DNA of 64,000 nt from Brucella cytisi (GCA_012103075.1 JAAVLQ010000003.1:744001-808000); one strand, 5' to 3'. Shown: positions 29,798-39,223, numbered from the stretch's first letter. A program made the numbers and translations. Notes: generated by a model from the sequence alone, not told the origin.

Positions 29798-30461
29798 GGT
29801 ATTGCCAAGTTGTTTGTGATTGGTGCACGGGCGCGCGGCGGTTGCTTTTTCAAGCCGTAGGTTGTACCGGCGGGGACGAAAGACGGTATTTATCTGATCG
29901 TGGGCTGAGGAAGCGCTGTGCTTGGCGGGGCGATTTGAACCGCCCCATCATCTTCTCTCTCCGGGTTTGGCGGTGTGCGTTTTCAATTCTGTTGTTCAGG
30001 CCGTTGTTGGCCCGATGATCAGCATCCGGGGCCAGATTTTGTATCGGCTTGATAGAGCTGCGCAGCTTGTCCGTTACGACGACACGCGGTTCACCGAATT
30101 GCTTGACAAGTCCAGAGAAAAAGCGCTTGGCAGCCTTGGTGTTGCGGCGAGTTTGAACCAGAATGTCGAGTACGTCACCATCGGCGTCAATGGCCCGCCA
30201 TAACCAGAATTTCTTTCCGCTGATCGTGATGAAGGCCTCATCCATATGCCACTTATCGTTTGGCCGGGCCGGTTCCTGCGAATGCAAGCGGCAAAATGTT
30301 GGCCAAAGAGCGTGATCCAGAGACGAACCGATGATAGGCCCAGACGGCGTAGACGACAACTTCACGGGGAAAACGAAACCCCTTCAAACGAGGGAAAGTG
30401 CTCGGTAAATTCTTGTCGCCTAGATAGAGGAAACGCTGCGGTCAAACAACTTGGCAATACC
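29798..30461 (-). mobile_element. IS6 family element, internally deleted
   Basis: The terminal repeats GGTATTGCCAAGTTGTTTG at 29798 and its complement ending at 30461 are identical to those of the fuller copy at 48225-49036. This copy is 664 bp instead of 812 bp, and its transposase has lost internal and terminal segments. Confidence 0.85.
29850..30411 (-). pseudogene. IS6 family transposase with internal deletion
   Basis: The first codons match the copy at 48989 but the start ATG has become AAG (near 30411). NLPSTFPRLKGFRFPREVV is followed by an internal deletion that removes the HTH region up to the LHSQEPARPNDKWHMDEAF segment. The catalytic WHMDEA, VVTDKLRSS and NRIENAHRQT remain, and the C-terminus is altered. 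Non-functional. Confidence 0.85.
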
Positions 30462-30626
30462 ATCAAGCTTGCTCGGCCGTTCCGGCGCCCTGAACGTCGG
30501 TTCGATAATATCCGCGCTCAAATACTTCGCAATTGTGTTGCGCGTCAGCCCCGTATGTCGGCTGATTTACCGGATCGACTGCTTCTCGTGCAGCGCCATC
30601 CGACGGATGATACTTAAAAGCCCCAT
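30462..30626 (-). pseudogene. istA: IS21 family transposase IstA, N-terminal fragment
   Basis: From ATG 30626 the minus strand reads MGLLSIIRRMALHEKQSIR, a TAA stop, then ISRHTGLTRNTIAKYLSADI and PTFRAPERPSKLD, the N-terminal HTH of IS21 IstA. It is cut at 30461 by the IS6 element. The in-frame TAA replaces a codon normally Glu, a substitution and not an indel, so this fragment is genuinely decayed. Confidence 0.8.
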
Positions 30627-30671
30627 GTGGATCACTCCGTTGCCCCGTCGCTCACCGCGTTGGGGAAGGTT

Positions 30672-31149
30672 TCTGCACGATGGTGATGCAGATGTCGATG
30701 GCTTTCTGTCGTTTTCATTGAGTGTTCAGAACCGGCGCAAGTCACGCGCCGGCTATGCCTTTGCCCATCACGTGGAAGCTGTGCTGAAAGCACATAAGAT
30801 TGCTTACAAGCGTGAAGCAACCACTGAGAAACGCAATGCAGCAGATTTTCTGTTTCCGGATGAGGCATCCTATGCCAATCCCGCCTTCCCCGCAGAAAAC
30901 CTTCGCATGCTGGCAGTCAAGACGACCTGTAAAGACCGCTGGCGACAGGTCCTCGCTGAAGCGAACAGGATTTCAGAAAAGCATTTGCTGACCCTTGAGC
31001 CCTCAATTTCCAGAACCCAGACCACGGAAATGCAGGCGCAGTCGCTGCGGTTGGTCCTGCCAAAAAGCATTCACACGACCTATCACAGCGATCAGCAGGA
31101 ATGGCTGATGAATATCGGGGAGTTTCTCGGGCTGGTAAAAAGCTCATAG
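30672..31149 (+). pseudogene. EcoRII-type restriction endonuclease, C-terminal fragment
   Basis: The frame reads DADVDGFLSFSLSVQNRRKS, RAGYAFAHHVEAVLKAHKI, NAADFLFPDEASY, MLAVKTTCKDRWRQVLAEA and EKHLLTLEPSI, the EcoRII C-terminal catalytic domain. It aligns along its whole length with the second copy at 56208-56768 (DADVEGFLAFSLSVQNRRKA, NKPDFLFP, GAKSTLKDRWRR). The N-terminal effector-binding domain is missing, and the IS21 end lies directly upstream. It is a remnant of an older or second CCWGG-type system. Confidence 0.8.
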
Positions 31150-31199
31150 AGGTCTCTCTAACAAGTCAGTTTATTTTTTCGGAGCCCCGAGGCCAAACT

Positions 31200-31409
31200 A
31201 TGGATGAGCTAATCGCGATCGTGACACGTTTCAGGCGCGCCATCGAAGAAACTGATCGCGGCAATTTACCGGTTTAGTTCAGGGATTTCCCTGCAGGTGC
31301 CTGTGGCGATACATCGCTACTACTCGGTTTTTATCTGAAGCAACAGGGATTGGGGAGTTGGGATGGCACCGTAACTTTAACCTGTGCACAGATGCGTGTT
31401 GATCTATGA
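31200..31409 (+). pseudogene. Fragment of an uncharacterised protein with an FPxGACGD motif
   Basis: ATG 31200 opens DELIAIVTRFRRAIEETDRG NLPV, then TAG at 31275-31277, then FRDFPAGACGDTSLLLGFYL. This start and the FPxGxCGD-x-LLG motif recall a family of unknown function that I have seen described only as hypothetical. A catalytic Cys is possible. The stop is a substitution in frame, and the similarity fades after about codon 60. It lies 50 bases after the EcoRII fragment. Confidence 0.45.
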
Positions 31410-31493
31410 TGTCGTGATTGGTCAGATTACAGGCGCGCGATATTGCGCCAGACAGCGTTGGCTGTTTGGCGTAGTTCGCGGTGGATAGCAGAG

Positions 31494-31601
31494 GTGAAGC
31501 GGTCGACGCAGCATGGCGCGCTGAAGTTCTATCACGACGTTGGCTTCGAGCAGAATAAGACAGGCTTTCAGATTCGGCGCATTCCACCTCGGCCTTCGTG
31601 A
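31494..31601 (+). pseudogene. GNAT acetyltransferase, C-terminal fragment
   Basis: The last 35 codons of a GNAT-fold protein: ALKFYHDVGFEQNKTGFQIR is the typical beta-6/beta-7 ending (FYxxxGFE...TGFQIRR). Nothing upstream in this frame is recognisable, so it is only a tail. Confidence 0.5.
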
Positions 31602-31670
31602 GGCGTCACATATAAATCACCGGTGAATGCCCTGATATCCGTCTACCGTATATCTGTGCCCCTTTTATGT

Positions 31671-31835
31671 TCAGGAGCCTTCGGTGTCGCGAGCAAGATC
31701 GAAGTTCCAGCCGAGAGGCTCGACAGCGCTTCGCAGAGCACGCCGTTCGCGCCGGTGCTCGGCTTCCTTGAAAGCCTTGTCGCTATCGGCGGTGGTTATG
31801 CCGGTAATTGGCGTTTTCTTTCGGCTGCGGCTCAT
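31671..31835 (-). CDS. Small conserved basic protein
   Basis: ATG 31835 opens SRSRKKTPITGITTADSDKA followed by FKEAEHRRERRALRSAV. The SRSRKKTPI...SDKxFKxxEHRRERR pattern is recalled from small proteobacterial hypothetical proteins of unknown function. An AGAGGG site lies upstream. About 54 residues, highly basic. The C-terminal dozen residues are less typical. Confidence 0.45.
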   Translation of the reverse strand: MSRSRKKTPITGITTADSDKAFKEAEHRRERRALRSAVEPLGWNFDLARDTEGS

Positions 31836-32041
31836 CGTTTTCAACCCTCTTTGCCCGGAGAGTAGCTGCTCCAAACGAGTTCAAGCTCAAGCCTGTCCGT
31901 CTGTGTTGTTTACCGAGTATTGATGGAATCCTCGGTAGCCCAGTCTCTCTATAGATGCATTATTCGCTCGGGGCGACAAATAAAGAAAGGCTAAGCCAAC
32001 GACCACGGGTTGAGATAGCAACCTCTTGAGCCCATCATAGC

Positions 32042-32356
32042 TCAGTCCAGTTTGAGCCTGTCAGCCAGTCGCGCCATGAGATCCATTCGTTCATGAAAAA
32101 TTGCCACCACCGGGGCAGGCGCACTCTCGCGCGGCAAACAAAAAACGTAATGATGCTGGCAATGTGCCATCCGCAACTCTGGAAAGAGTGCGCTCATATC
32201 CTTGAAAATGCCTTGTCCGACCGCAAGGGCGGCAATTCCTTGTTCCAGTTTGCCGACATAGCGGCGGACTTGCGCAGCGCCCCATTGTTTGCGTGTGTAG
32301 CGGATAATATGGCGCATATCGGCTTCCGCATGTACCGTAAGAATATAGGCTGTCAA
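32042..32356 (-). CDS. RelE/ParE family toxin
   Basis: A 104-residue toxin of the RelE/ParE superfamily. LTVHAEADMRHIIRYTRKQW is the N-terminal helix pair, GIFKDMSALFPELRMAHCQH and YVFCLPRESAPAPVVAIFHE the beta-sheet core, and RMDLMARLADRL the C-terminal helix. Its TTG start overlaps the antitoxin stop (TTGA at 32353-32356), so the two are coupled. Confidence 0.8.
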   Translation of the reverse strand: MTAYILTVHAEADMRHIIRYTRKQWGAAQVRRYVGKLEQGIAALAVGQGIFKDMSALFPELRMAHCQHHYVFCLPRESAPAPVVAIFHERMDLMARLADRLKLD

Positions 32357-32605
32357 GCGCGATCCCCGCCGAGTTCATCTTCCAGAATTTCGGCTACGCT
32401 TTTGGTGGATATATCCCCTGCCAGACCATCGCTGATGCGGCTTCCCAGCAAGGCTTTTCAGCTCTTGCCATGCCTGATCAGCATTGGCATCGCCGGGGAA
32501 CAAGCGTTCGAGGGCGTATTGCTTGATAGTCTTGCCCTGCAAGGCCGCCAGAGCCTTAAGGCTCTGGTGTTGCTGGTCCGTTATGTCGATTGTCAGACGG
32601 CTCAT
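32353..32605 (-). CDS. Ribbon-helix-helix-type antitoxin, frameshifted
   Basis: ATG 32605 opens SRLTIDITDQQHQSLKALAA, a ribbon-helix-helix DNA-binding region, then ALERLFPGDANADQAWQELK. A run of four A near 32448 carries one base too many. The next frame gives LLGSRISDGLAGDISTKSVA and EILEDELGGDRA with the stop at 32353-32355. Repaired length is about 84 residues, and it is the partner of the ParE-like toxin that follows. Confidence 0.75.
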
Positions 32606-32947
32606 GGGGCTGCCTCCGTATAAATACACAAACCCACATTAGCACATTTGCGGAGATTTCGCTACCACCATTCTTTACCAATCAGTACAGTTACCCCAGA
32701 GCTTCACTGAACTTGGATTTGCCAATACAACTGGAAGAACGCTGCGACGAAAGCGCCCGGAAACCAGTATTACAGGTTGGAGCGCAAGCAGAATTGATGC
32801 GATGCTAGATGCGGCCATCTTGGGGCGTGTAAGGTAGAAAGATAATTCCACCACAATGGATGACATGTTAATCAAGGGCCAGATGACGCATTCTCACCTA
32901 CAGGAAAGATCGAAATTGAATCGTGCTGTTCACTCACTTTTGTTTTC

Positions 32948-33617
32948 AGACTATCCGGATTGTTTCTGGCGCTAATCTTTTTGCTACCGGCTTTGGCGAT
33001 CCGGTTATGCCGCAGAGCAGACAACCCCTGTTACGAAAGTCAGCGGTTCCAAGCCTCCTTTGCGCAAACTCAATGCGAACCCGAAGCAAGCTTATGAAAT
33101 CCGGCTGAAACTCGAAAATGTTTCCGATATCTCGCCAGTGGATCGAGGTAGCGCGCTGTTTGCATCGGTAGAGGGTACTATGCAGTTCGATGTCCGCAAT
33201 GCGGCCAAATGTGGCAAGAGCCGCTGGCTTGCCGGCAACGTACCCGTTATCTCAAGCCATGAACCATTCCGTCTTTCACCCATTTCGGCGACCGAATACG
33301 CCGGTACAGTGTATACCGATCTGATTCTGGATGAGGATTACTATGGACGTGGCGTGTGTCACTGGCAAATGACCGAGGCTCGCGTCGCTCTCACAGCACG
33401 CGATCGCGAAGACGACACCCGCTTTGTTGCTGACTTGACTGCACAAAAGATGAGCGCCGGTGATACGCAGCAGCGCTATTTCTGGAAAGGGTATTATCCG
33501 CACTTCGAGCAGGGGAAATTCGCTGATTACGGTATAGCCCAGCTGTCGACTGTAGAGAAAAGCAAGCGCGATCAGTACTTCACGATCACCTTGTCGGCCA
33601 AGGCGATCGGCCAGTAA
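32948..33617 (+). CDS. Hypothetical secreted protein, frameshifted
   Basis: No family is recognised. A hydrophobic start (RLSGLFLALIFLLPALA) at 32948-33001 looks like a Sec signal peptide in one frame. The main frame, open to 33617, encodes TTPVTKVSGSKPPLRKLNAN and a roughly 185-residue mature part with SALFASVEGTMQFDV and YYGRGVCHWQMTEARVALTA. The true start codon is unclear (a GTG at 32923 is one candidate). The frames meet near 33005. Confidence 0.5.
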
Positions 33618-33695
33618 CTGGATCTTTTGCAAGACGTGGGCCAAGACGAAAATGGCGACTGTCCATGCGACAGCCGCCATTTTTTTTAACCTCTA

Positions 33696-34629
33696 AGAGC
33701 CTGAATCATAATGAACGTAACGATATCAGGCTCTTGCGATCCTTCGGGTGAGGAAGCGGATATTTGCGATGTAGATCCACGCTTCAGAGGAAGCGATGGT
33801 TTTCTCGAAGTCCTTGGTCAGTCTGCGACACCGTCCCAGCCATGCAAATGTGCGTTCGACAACCCATCGACGCGGGAGTAGTTGGAAACCTTCAGCGCGA
33901 TCAGACCGCTTGACGATTTCCAGTGTAAACCTCCCGACCTTTTCCAGCCTGCCTTTGAGCTTTGGTCCTGCGTATCCGCCGTCAGCAAAGATATGCCGCA
34001 ACCACGGCCAACGTTTGAGAATGGTTTTCAAGACATCCGGCGCGCCGTCTCTGTCCTGAATGCCCGCAGAATGGATCACGAGACCAACCATCAGGCCGAG
34101 AGTATCAACCACAATATGACGTTTGCGACCGTTGATCTTCTTCCCCGCATCAAAACCTCGTATTCCGCCGCTTTCCGTGGTTTTCACCGACTGGCTATCG
34201 ATCACACCAGCCGTGGGGCTGGGCTGCTTGTCGGCCTGTTCACGCGCAATCATCACAAGTGTGTTGTTGATGGTCCGCAGCATGCCATCATCTCTCCAGC
34301 GGTAGAAATATTTCTGCACCGTGGAGAATGGTGGGAATTCAGTAGGCAAAAGCCGCCACGCACCGCCCGAAGAAGCTATATAAAGAAGCGCGTTCACCAC
34401 TTCTCGCAGGTTTGTCTTTCGAGGGCGACCGAGATGTCGTGGCAAAGGCATCAGCGGTTCGAGCACAGACCATTCCGCATCCGTTAAATCGCTTGCATAA
34501 CGCGAATTGCGACGCTCATACTGTCGGCGAGCGGTTTCAGTCCGGGCCATCGTGATCTCCATCGTATGTCAGAAATCCGATTGAATCATAACCTGCGGAA
34601 ATCGCTCAACCCTTTTTGGAACAGGCTCT
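33696..34629 (-). mobile_element. IS5 family insertion sequence, apparently intact
   Basis: The ends AGAGCCTG (33696-33703) and CAGGCTCT (34622-34629) form an inverted repeat, and the flanks CTCT/GAGAG extend it imperfectly. About 934 bp with one intact transposase gene. It is the only single-gene IS in the window with an undamaged transposase, so it is the best candidate for recent activity. Confidence 0.75.
33726..34550 (-). CDS. IS5 family transposase
   Basis: An intact transposase of about 274 residues. The N-terminal DUF4096-like part reads YASDLTDAEWSVLEPLMPLP and VVNALLYIASSGGAWRLLP. The DDE residues are in AGVIDSQSVKTTESGG (Asp), HIFADGGYAGPKLKG (Asp) and RRWVVERTFAWLGRCRRL (Glu). 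ATG 34550 is chosen because a GGAG site precedes it. Confidence 0.92.
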   Translation of the reverse strand: MARTETARRQYERRNSRYASDLTDAEWSVLEPLMPLPRHLGRPRKTNLREVVNALLYIASSGGAWRLLPTEFPPFSTVQKYFYRWRDDGMLRTINNTLVMIAREQADKQPSPTAGVIDSQSVKTTESGGIRGFDAGKKINGRKRHIVVDTLGLMVGLVIHSAGIQDRDGAPDVLKTILKRWPWLRHIFADGGYAGPKLKGRLEKVGRFTLEIVKRSDRAEGFQLLPRRWVVERTFAWLGRCRRLTKDFEKTIASSEAWIYIANIRFLTRRIARA

Positions 34630-34806
34630 GAGAGCGGTTACTCAACTCCTCGTGCCTGCGGCCGGGAGGGTTATTTTGTCACTGTCCGCTATTTTTGCGC
34701 CTACGCGAGTTCGTGATTACTGCATCCTCGTTGCAATGAGAATCGCGAGCTTCAATGCTCCCTTTGGAGCAATAATTTATCATGACATCTGACGGAGGAC
34801 ACAGAA

Positions 34807-35202
34807 TTGACCCTTGGTAGCATAGTCGAAGCATTTATCGGCAGTCTATTCGGTGCTAAACAGCCGGCCACCAAGGATGAGAGGAAGCTCTATCGTATTC
34901 TGACCGTTTGTGTGGTTCTATTTCTGACCATGCTCGTCGCATTCTCATTAAAAGACGACGATACAACTGCACAACGTCATTGTAGTATAAACTCCCCGCC
35001 GGATGAAACTACCGCAGAATGTGTCGAACGCTTTGAAAAGTACGCTGCCCGATTTACCGAAATCGGAAATGTTGATAAGACCAGTTTCGCAACCTGTTCG
35101 GCTAAATACAAGGATGATCTCGAATCTGTTTGGGATTGCGTCAGACTCAAAGATGGTCGCAGCCTGACCGATGTCTATCGGAAACCCGGAGAAGGCGACT
35201 GA
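34807..35202 (+). CDS. Hypothetical membrane-anchored protein
   Basis: A 131-residue protein starting with TTG 34807, decided by GGAGGA nine bases upstream. One transmembrane helix lies at about residues 30-46 (ILTVCVVLFLTMLVAFSL) after a cytoplasmic start. The C-terminal part is soluble with four Cys (HCSINSPPDETTAECVERF, FATCSAK, VWDCVRL), which suggests two disulfides in the periplasm. No family is recognised. Confidence 0.6.
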   Translation: MTLGSIVEAFIGSLFGAKQPATKDERKLYRILTVCVVLFLTMLVAFSLKDDDTTAQRHCSINSPPDETTAECVERFEKYAARFTEIGNVDKTSFATCSAKYKDDLESVWDCVRLKDGRSLTDVYRKPGEGD

Positions 35203-35304
35203 TCCCATTGCGCGTCATGCCACTTCTGACCAATCAATCGCACGGCGGCTCATTGAACCAGCACAAGGCAATGATCGTTCCGATAGGCGGCATGCCCCAC
35301 CGTG

Positions 35305-35352
35305 CGGTGTGCAAGTTTGACTAATTGTTCCAATAGAGGGATAAAGAACTAT
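35305..35352. repeat. Dispersed repeat, copy 1 (short)
   Basis: CGGTGTGCAAGTTTGACTAA and the following bases to AAGAACTAT occur three times in the window: here, at 36194-36244 and at 44645-44693. This copy lacks the Ner-like gene that follows the other two. Confidence 0.75.
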
Positions 35353-35457
35353 ATGGCGCGGCTATGATCATTTTAAACCATAGAAACGGTTGCATTAAGG
35401 ATCTTCGAGCGGCCCATAAGATGCACGCTTTGGCCGTGAACAGTGTTGTTTCCGCAC

Positions 35458-35823
35458 CTATGAGCGTTGACGTAGCGCTGCCGTCAACGAGCGTTCAAGA
35501 TCGTCTGCCGTGACTGGTTTACCATCCACACTCAATTCCTTTGTCTGACGTGCGATCTCCAGCAGCGCGCTTTCTTGTCCATTGGGATATAGTCGAAGTG
35601 CAATAACTAGCCTATCCGCCTCCGCTTCGAGCGATAACATATCCCATGATGGCCACGGTGTTAGATCGAACAGAGTTTGGCCGTTTTCACCGTTGATGGC
35701 TTTGGGTGTATATCGCCAATGGCTCATTCGTCCCTCGGTTAGATGAACCCAAATGATAATTTCATCATCCCAAAAAAGATAGAGATTTTTTTGTATTCGT
35801 CCTCTTCCATGCAGGTTACCCAT
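35458..35823 (-). CDS. Hypothetical protein
   Basis: A 121-residue open frame from ATG 35823. It encodes a mixed alpha/beta protein (IIIWVHLTEGRMSHWRYTPK, GENGQTLFDLTPWPSWDMLS, ALRLYPNGQESALLEIARQ). No family is recognised. Its size, and its place next to other small immunity-like genes, would suit an immunity or antitoxin role, but that is only a guess from context. Confidence 0.5.
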   Translation of the reverse strand: MGNLHGRGRIQKNLYLFWDDEIIIWVHLTEGRMSHWRYTPKAINGENGQTLFDLTPWPSWDMLSLEAEADRLVIALRLYPNGQESALLEIARQTKELSVDGKPVTADDLERSLTAALRQRS

Positions 35824-36193
35824 ATGCGAAAAGCCAATGCATTAATCTGGATACTCCATGTATGACAGTTCAGCGGGGAACGCTATTATATCATACCGCA
35901 ACACGGTTGGGGTAGCCGCAACGGTAGAGCTTTAACAGACAATCCGATGAGCTGAGGGAATGGGATCGGAGGCCGGCCGTGGACGAAATCCTAGCGCCGA
36001 GGTTGCGTCGCAGTCCCACGTCGACGCAGAGGGAAGAATAGTCGAAAAAGTCAGCGATGCTGATCCAATGGCAACATAGTGGCCTCTGGCTTCAGTATAA
36101 CCCATTGAGAATCTTGAGGTCAAATTTTACCAGTTCCAGTTAAATTGCCTTTTTGACACGATATTTGGAACTTGAGGATATCAAGATGCTCGC

Positions 36194-36244
36194 GCGGTGT
36201 GCAAGCTTGACTAATTATTCGAATAGAGGGAAAAAGAACTATCG
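36194..36244. repeat. Dispersed repeat, copy 2
   Basis: The 48 bp unit found also at 35305 and 44645, here followed by a CTCGGAAG-TTACAG-CTTCCGGG hairpin (about 36272-36293) and the Ner-like gene. The upstream stretch 36060-36180 also matches sequences near 44.53 and 46.10 kb (GTATAACCCATTGAGAATC). Confidence 0.75.
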
Positions 36245-36278
36245 AGAGCAAATCGATATTTCTTAACGGCCTCGGAAG

Positions 36279-36506
36279 TTACAGCTTCCGGGGTCGTTTC
36301 CGTTTGCGGTTCTGGTCACTTTCAACACCTTCTGCGTCAGTATCTATCGGGCCATAATTCTTGAGGAGTGGTGCCGAGTTTGTCCGCGATGGCATATTCG
36401 ACACGCTCTGATCGACCGTGCCCCCGCAAACCCTTGTGATTGCAACACTAGTAATGCCGAGTTCCTCGGCTATTTTGGTGAACGTTATACGTTTTGCACG
36501 CTGCAT
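36279..36506 (-). pseudogene. Ner/Nlp-like HTH regulator, damaged copy
   Basis: RAKRITFTKIAEELGITSVA and ITRVCGG match the intact copy at 44786-44995 almost exactly. The N-terminal dozen residues are lost, where a YezG-like remnant joins. After VCGG a one-base difference changes the frame, so the end (GRSERVEYA...PQELWPDRY) is read out of frame. Confidence 0.7.
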
Positions 36507-36512
36507 CGCCTC

Positions 36513-36697
36513 TTACCCCGCGTCCGGGTTGGGCCGGAGCTCATCGGTTATGACGTCTATATTTGTCGGCGTTACTTGCCACCGTGAGGAATTATCGTAC
36601 TCGAAAGCCGCTTGGACTTTCCGCGATTGCCGGTTGAACTGGAAGAGCATCTTGATCATGCCCCTGTCATCGTCCTGCCGAAGCCACTGCCAGCAAC
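36513..36697 (-). pseudogene. YezG/DUF600-like immunity protein, C-terminal fragment
   Basis: It reads WLRQDDDRGMIKMLFQFNRQ, SRKVQAAFEYDNSSRWQVTP and NIDVITDELRPNPDAG. It is homologous to the end of the gene at 37211-37707 (GDKGFIKMLFQFNRETRKVK). The 5' part has been removed where an IS1182 fragment begins at about 36698. Confidence 0.65.
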
Positions 36698-37170
36698 TCC
36701 CGCCCGAACAGGTCGAGCTGGCGGCACAGGATGACGAACTGGCGAAACACCTTCCTGAAGGCCGAACGGTTGACCCGTCGAAAGGCCGCGATCGTGCGAA
36801 AGTCCGGCTTGAGATGCCGTAGCAGCCAGATTGCCTCAATGTTGCGATGCGTCTCGGCCTCCAACCGTCGACTGGAACGCACCCGGTTCAAATATCCATA
36901 AATATAGAGTTTTAGCATGTCGGCAGGATCGAACCCCGGCCGACCGGTATCTTTCACATCAATCCGCACAAAGCCCGCAGCCTTGAGATCGAGGCCATCC
37001 ACAAAGGCCTCGATGAAGCGGACTGGGTTATCCGGCCCCACATAATCATCGACTGCTTCCGGCAGAAGCAGCAATTGTGAGCGGTCTGTTCCAGAAAGAT
37101 GAGCCATGGAAAATCTTACCACAACCACCTATCATCTGGAATCGCCAAGGGAGTTTTGGCACAGTCTCCC
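36698..37170 (-). mobile_element. IS1182 family fragment
   Basis: The end GGGAGACTGTGCCAAAACTC (reading leftward from 37170) is the same terminal sequence as at 39224 in the larger IS1182. The transposase start ATG 37107 (MAHLSGTDRSQLLLLPEAVD) runs through RLEAETHRNIEAIWLLRHLK, FRTIAAFRRVNRSAFRKVF to GRELLAV and is cut there. About 138 codons of a roughly 480-codon transposase remain. Confidence 0.85.
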
Positions 37171-37210
37171 TGAATTTAAATACGAAAATTTGTTAAATTA
37201 GACTTGTAAA

Positions 37211-37707
37211 ATGATCCGAGAAAATCCGATGAAGGAAAGAAAACACGCAATGATCGCACGGCTTCTTGCAACAGCGCTCGCCGCGTTGGGGCTGTCCGGT
37301 CCCGCACCGGCTCAACCTCAATCCGAAAACATGAAACTGATGGGCGAAATTGCCCGTGTGCTGGCAAGTCATGAGGAAATGGCAGGAATTGATTGGATCG
37401 AAGTTTCTGTAGTTTTTCGTTCGATGATGGGGAAGTGAGCAGTACATATGGGTATGCATACGATGCCTCCGGAAACTGGACGGCCATCAGTTTCAAACCC
37501 AGAGAAGTGCGGCCCCGGGTAAATGCATACCGCGAATGGCTTCGTCTGGAAGGCGACAAGGGCTTCATCAAGATGCTCTTCCAGTTCAACAGGGAAACAC
37601 GGAAGGTCAAGGCTGAATTTGAATATGACAATGCTGACCGTTGGAAAATTACGCCGGAAAATGTCGATGCCATGATCGACGAGCTACGACCCGATCTAGA
37701 CAAATGA
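37211..37707 (+). CDS. YezG/DUF600-like putative immunity protein, frameshifted
   Basis: The region NMKLMGEIARVLASHEEMAG, IDWIEVSVVFR, then after a shift near 37418 (a missing T) FDDGEVSSTYGYAYDASGNW and FIKMLFQFNRETRKVKAEF ending VDAMIDELRPDLDK resembles the YezG/DUF600 family, whose members neutralise LXG-type toxins. The first frame also has a hydrophobic start (MIARLLATALAALGLSGPAP), possibly a signal peptide or a chance extension. ATG 37211, 37229 and 37250 are all possible starts. Confidence 0.6.
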
Positions 37708-37997
37708 TGCGCAGTGCATGGGCATTCGGTCGATCGGCGCGTGGTCGGTACTCGCTGACCAAGCATTCTTGAACTGGTCACTGGTCGGCTCGCCACCACG
37801 AAATCTCGAAATCAGTTCAGCAGATTTGTCTCTGCCTGCTCGATCGGCCATCAAACAAAATTCCCTCCTTGTCGCAAAAATCCTGAAATCCGATACGCTG
37901 GCGGGTGCGGGTTCCGATTCCGTTTCAGGCATTAAGCCATGCGTTTAGATGAATGCTGGCAGCAGCAAAGTGACAATTTTGCAGTCCGGAGGATCAA

Positions 37998-38915
37998 ATG
38001 GCTGATATTCTTCTTTACAATAATAATCCCCCGGCAGCGCCCGCCTTCCGGCAGTTGATCTTCATCAAAGAAACTCTCGATAATCCAGTGCTCCGATCGG
38101 CATTGGCGAAAACATACGCTCGCTTCGAGGCTCATTACGGCGAGAGCGCAAGTATAGCTGCCTATCATTTTGACAGGCATAAGGGCGACTTCAAATATAT
38201 GAAGCCCGAATTGCTTGAAGCCGGTCGCGCGTTCTTCGATCGTGAAAAGAGCAAGTTCGGCGATGGCATGCGCCGCTATGGCATGCTGCCGAAGGAGTTT
38301 GACAATCCGGCACTGCCGTTTTTTTCTGTGTCGAGCAATATCGGGCTTTTACTCTTCTGGAAATGGCGATGCCGCCGGAGTCACAGACCAACGTGGCGTT
38401 CGCTGATGCCATCGTTGAGGAGATAAAAGACCTGCCGATCATTTGCGGGGTTATGGGTTTCGGCTTCTTTTTACCGCCCTATAAAAACAGTCTTGCCTTC
38501 ATGCTTGGGCAAGCGTCACAATGCTATCGCGCTGCGATCGAGATTACACCCAAGATGGTCGATCAGGGTATTCAGCGGGAAGGGTCGTATTATCATTGGA
38601 AGCCTGCCGAAGAGCCGGGTATCGCCGATATCGGCTGGCGGACATTGGTTGGCAAAGATTTCCTGCCCCGCCTGCCTGCGCTCCCTGAAGAAACGTTCAA
38701 GGCCGCTGGCGTGACGGTCGATGAGTTTGCAAACTTCACCAGTTTTACTGCCGGATCGGCACCGATCTGGGGAGACATCAATGCTGGAGAGACAATCAAA
38801 GCCTACCGGGAGGTCGCGGCCTACCTGAAGCCGATCCGGTACCCGAAAAGTGGCGCGCATATCTCTTTCTTCCAAGGGGAGCATCCCGACCGGGTCGAAG
38901 CCTATCTTGCCGGTA
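37998..38915 (+). pseudogene. DUF3396 (type VI immunity family) protein, C-terminally truncated
   Basis: The frame from ATG 37998 reads MADILLYNNNPPAAPAFRQL and FDRHKGDFKYMKPELLEAG. A T7 run at 38321-38327 (T8 expected) shifts to EQYRAFTLLEMAMPPES and ICGVMGFGFFLPPY, then DIGWRTLVGKDFLPRLPALP, the DUF3396 signature. It continues to DRVEAYLAGM at about 38915, where it fuses to a resolvase remnant and loses its end. DUF3396 proteins are known as putative type VI effector immunity proteins. No effector is visible here. Confidence 0.7.
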
Positions 38916-39223
38916 TGAAAAATGAAGCCGCTTGCCGCCTTCGCTGCAACCTCGGCCTTCATCGACACGACCACGCCCGGCGGCCGCCCGGTCTTCCACC
39001 TGTCCGGGGCACTCGCGCAGTTTAAGCGCGATCTGATCCGGGAAAGAACCCGCGCCGGCCTTGGCCGCAGAGGAGCGAGGCTGGCGCGGCGGCAGGCAGG
39101 CGTTCCGCGCCTCCTCCTTGGTTCGAATCGGCAAGTCAGTCGCGTAAGTCGGACTTTCGCACACGACTTTTGCGACAGAATTTTCCTGAAAATTCAGTGC
39201 TGGCGATTTTGTCGCAAAAATCC
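38916..39223 (+). pseudogene. Serine resolvase fragment with Tn3-like end sequence
   Basis: From about 38955 the frame reads FIDTTTPGGRPVFHLSGALA, QFKRDLIRERTRAGL, the C-terminal part of the catalytic domain of serine resolvases. Both sides are lost. The bases after it, 39148-39218 (TTTTGCGACAGAATTTTCC to GCGATTTTGTCGCAAAA), are closely repeated at 47408-47463, suggesting a shared transposon end or res region. Confidence 0.65.
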
